From contig NZ_CP061769.1 of the NCBI RefSeq assembly GCF_011420305.2, forward strand, positions 124,001 through 188,000: a stretch of 64,000 bases of DNA. Reading direction: 5' to 3'. Under the pieces are notes generated by a model that was not told the DNA's origin, made no database searches, and saw nothing but the letters and a program-made list of their open reading frames with translations. This DNA is from Nocardioides ochotonae (GTDB taxonomy: Bacteria > Actinomycetota > Actinomycetes > Propionibacteriales > Nocardioidaceae). Numbering within the stretch: the first letter of the stretch is position 1; each line of letters opens with the position of its first letter. This document shows, piece after piece, positions 60,052-64,000 of this stretch. Position numbers and translations under genes: made by a program.

Positions 60052-60662
60052 CCCCCACCCCCAGCACCCGTTCCGAGGCGGTCCTCGACGCCGCGACGGA
60101 GGACTTCGCCCAGCAGATCGCCGACCAGGTGGAGAGCTTCCTGCTCGCCCTGCAGGCCATCGCCCGCGACGAGGCGGGCGCCCGCGCGATCTCGCTGCTG
60201 CTGCTCGAGGTCAGCCAGCTCCTCCTGGCCGGCGCCCGTCTGGGGGCGCAGGCGGACTTCACCCCCGAGGAGGAGTACCAGCCCGACGTCGGCCCCGATC
60301 CCGACCTCGACCTGATGCGAGAGCGGCTGGCACGGCTGCTGGAGTCGGTGGACACCTATGTCGTGAACTTCGACGCCTACGCCCCCGAGCTGGTCGAGGA
60401 GCTGCTCTCCGACGACCTCGCGGCCATCGCCGCGGAGGTCGCGATCGGCCTGCGCCACTACCGGGCCGGCAACGTCTCCGAGGCGCTGTGGTGGTGGCAG
60501 TTCTCCTACGTCTCCTCCTGGGGCAACACCGCCAGCGGCGTCCTGCGCGCGCTCCAGTCGATCGTGACCCACGACCGCCTCGACGCCGAGCAGATCGACG
60601 AGGACGACCAGCTCGCTGCGGCTGATGAGATGCTGGGCGGGACCGAGGACACCGCGCGATAA
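60048..60662 (+). CDS. DUF5063 domain protein
   Basis: A 204-residue, all-helical, acidic cytoplasmic protein. [40 protein letters not shown] and [16 protein letters not shown] are the conserved blocks of DUF5063. It is consistently found between recR and lysC in actinobacteria, as here. Function unknown; the link to RecR suggests a DNA-repair accessory but there is no direct evidence. ATG overlaps the recR stop. Its TAA stop starts the -10 hexamer of lysC. Confidence 0.85.
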   Translation: MTPTPSTRSEAVLDAATEDFAQQIADQVESFLLALQAIARDEAGARAISLLLLEVSQLLLAGARLGAQADFTPEEEYQPDVGPDPDLDLMRERLARLLESVDTYVVNFDAYAPELVEELLSDDLAAIAAEVAIGLRHYRAGNVSEALWWWQFSYVSSWGNTASGVLRALQSIVTHDRLDAEQIDEDDQLAAADEMLGGTEDTAR

Positions 60663-60665
60663 ACT
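60660..60665 (+). promoter_or_regulatory. -10 hexamer TAAACT for lysC-asd, overlapping the DUF5063 stop
   Basis: It would give a leader of about 90 bases before lysC, containing the hairpin listed next. Confidence 0.45.
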
Positions 60666-60678
60666 CGGGGGAGCCGCC

Positions 60679-60708
60679 GGGCGCCCGGACCAGACCAGGT
60701 CCGCGCCC
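60679..60708 (+). promoter_or_regulatory. Leader hairpin upstream of lysC
   Basis: GGGCGC-CC-GGACC pairs with GGTCC-GCGCCC around a 6-base loop, followed by CTTCTG. It lies 55 bases before the lysC start. It could be an attenuator or a simple mRNA structure. No lysine-riboswitch core was recognised and no leader peptide rich in Lys, Thr or Met was found. Confidence 0.4.
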
Positions 60709-60762
60709 CTTCTGCCGTGCGGTTCGTCCAGGGATCTCCACCGAGTTGCGAGGGAAGCAGTC

Positions 60763-63082
<2,320 letters not shown>

Positions 63083-63113
63083 GCACCGCCCACGCTGCGA
63101 GCCCGCCCGGGAG

Positions 63114-63797
63114 TCACTCCGGGGCGGGCTCGTTCGCGTGTGTGACCACCGCGTGGCTCAGCGCGTACGCCGCGGCGCCGAGCGCCGGCACGGCCGCCGC
63201 CATCCAGGTCTCGAAGACGTGGTCGGCCAGCGCGAGCACGACCACGGCGAGCAGGCCCACCCCCAGCAGGCCGGTGGCGAGCGGACCGGGGTGACGCAGC
63301 GCCCGCAGCACGGCGCTGCCGAGCAGCACCAGCACGCCGGTGATCGCCAGCAGCAGCGCGAGGCCGGGCCCGCGCCCGCACGCGGAGGTGCCACGCACCG
63401 ACTCGCAGGCCTGCATGCCGCCGGCGGTCAGCGAGACCGCGCCGAGGCCGACCACCAGGCCGCCCACGAGCGCCGCCACGATCCCCGGGACGACGACCTC
63501 GGCCAGCAGCGGCCGCCGCGGCTCGCGAGGGGCCCGAGGTGCCTGCGGGGTGGCTGGGGGCGCCGCGGGCCGTGCCAGGCGCTCAGGGGCCGACACAGGG
63601 CCCGCAGGGCGCTCCTCGCGGCGCTCGGGGCCCCGGGGCGGCGCCGGAGGAGACGGCGGCGGCGCGGCAGGAGCAGCGGACGGCTGCGCAGCGATGGCCG
63701 GCGCAGGGGGCCCGGCAGCGGGCCGGCGACGGCGGAACGGGTTCAGCGAAGGCGGCTCGAGCGAGGGCGTGCTCCCACGGCGGTCGTCGTCTGCCAT
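63114..63797 (-). CDS. Membrane protein with Pro/Ala-rich cytoplasmic N-terminus
   Basis: A 227-residue protein. Residues 1-110 are a disordered Pro/Ala/Arg-rich tail. Four hydrophobic helices follow (EVVVPGIVAALVGGLVVGLG, LALLLAITGVLVLLGSAVLR, LLGVGLLAVVVLALADHVFE, MAAAVPALGAAAYALSHAVV). A two-Cys loop (ACESVRGTSACG) lies between helices 1 and 2 and may form a disulfide. Not recognised. ATG 63797. Convergent with asd; a repeat element lies upstream. Confidence 0.7.
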   Translation of the reverse strand: MADDDRRGSTPSLEPPSLNPFRRRRPAAGPPAPAIAAQPSAAPAAPPPSPPAPPRGPERREERPAGPVSAPERLARPAAPPATPQAPRAPREPRRPLLAEVVVPGIVAALVGGLVVGLGAVSLTAGGMQACESVRGTSACGRGPGLALLLAITGVLVLLGSAVLRALRHPGPLATGLLGVGLLAVVVLALADHVFETWMAAAVPALGAAAYALSHAVVTHANEPAPE

Positions 63798-63837
63798 GGC
63801 GCCGAGTGTCGCAGACCACGTCCAGTCCCGGCGGCAC

Positions 63838-63971
63838 GGTTGAGTCGAGACTTCTGACGGTCGAGTCGAGAGTCCTGACCGCATGAATCGAGAGTTCCGC
63901 CGCCACGAGGGCCGACTCGCGCAACCACAATCGCCAACTCGGACAACCACAAGGGCCGACTCGGCGAGGGA
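63838..63971. repeat. Intergenic 22-bp-period repeat element, copy D (composite, longest)
   Basis: Type 2 units have GAGTC (or GAATC) cores at 63842, 63863 and 63885. After a 29-base junction, type 1 units have GACTC (or AACTC) cores at 63914, 63936 and 63958. The 21, 22 and 29 spacings are those of copy A. The terminal variant CGACTCGGCGAGGG closes the element, as in copy B. No gene is visible in the remaining 29 bases of the window. Confidence 0.82.
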
Positions 63972-64000
63972 GGAAATGGCAGGAGCCGGACCCGCTGAGC

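Noticed and set aside
60663..60762. Lysine riboswitch before lysC
   Set aside because: The leader is too short (about 100 bases) for the ~170-base aptamer and lacks its conserved core; only one hairpin is seen.
63838..63971. Short coding frames through repeat copy D ([15 protein letters not shown] peptides)
   Set aside because: The peptides simply translate the repeat, are not shared in frame among copies, and lack ribosome sites.

Overview
This window is bacterial chromosome of very high GC content, gene-dense on both strands, with many GTG starts and one TTG start, and many 4-base ATGA/GTGA overlaps. The gene content is actinobacterial: a TreXYZ trehalose operon, a split three-gene PntAA-PntAB-PntB transhydrogenase, type VII secretion (ESX) parts, a LytR_C protein, a tadA partner gene, and the order tRNA-Ser / SRP RNA / dnaX / ybaB / recR / DUF5063 / lysC / asd. 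I infer a Nocardioides-like member of the Propionibacteriales; this is not proven from the window. It reads as ordinary chromosome. I see no prophage, transposase, CRISPR array or replication origin.

Layout. 1-5.7 kb: end of recB, recD and an ACT-domain protein. 5.7-9 kb: an MFS exporter, a deazaflavin-dependent reductase, menB and a non-coding structured gap. 9-13.7 kb: a SWIM/SNF2 helicase, then a coupled methyltransferase-sirtuin pair. 13.8-20.2 kb: treX-treY-treZ on the minus strand, making trehalose from glycogen. 20.3-26 kb: an LCAD-type acyl-CoA dehydrogenase, a VIT-family metal transporter, an unknown protein, thpR and pepN. 26-29 kb: the transhydrogenase operon. 29-34.6 kb: upp, tadA and its partner, a secreted repeat protein, tRNA-Ser(CGA), a NERD protein, an ABM-like protein and a Nudix hydrolase. 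34.6-39.1 kb: an MMPL transporter behind a double GC-rich palindrome, a membrane protein, YnfA and a gamma-carbonic anhydrase. 39.2-46.5 kb: a dienoyl-CoA-reductase-like flavoenzyme, a MoxR/VWA pair, an aminotransferase and a steroid-dehydrogenase-like flavoprotein behind a KstR-type operator. 46.6-49.8 kb: a cation/proton antiporter, LytR_C and VapB-like genes, a 55-residue small protein and an NTF2-like protein. 49.8-56.5 kb: a reduced ESX locus (eccC, two WXG100 genes, eccD and a stub resembling the EccB N-terminus that runs into tRNA-Ser(GGA)). 56.6-63.8 kb: SRP RNA, the dnaX-recR group, lysC-asd and a membrane protein.

Three observations stand out. (1) Four intergenic arrays carry a GACTCG/CGAGTC core at a 21-22 bp period. 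Two share an identical composite spacing, and three begin right after a stop codon. (2) At least 14 genes have a TANNNT hexamer 6-7 bases before the start codon, which predicts widespread leaderless mRNAs and fixes several starts. (3) The ESX locus appears incomplete. Functions are assigned from motifs and family knowledge only; no database search was run.
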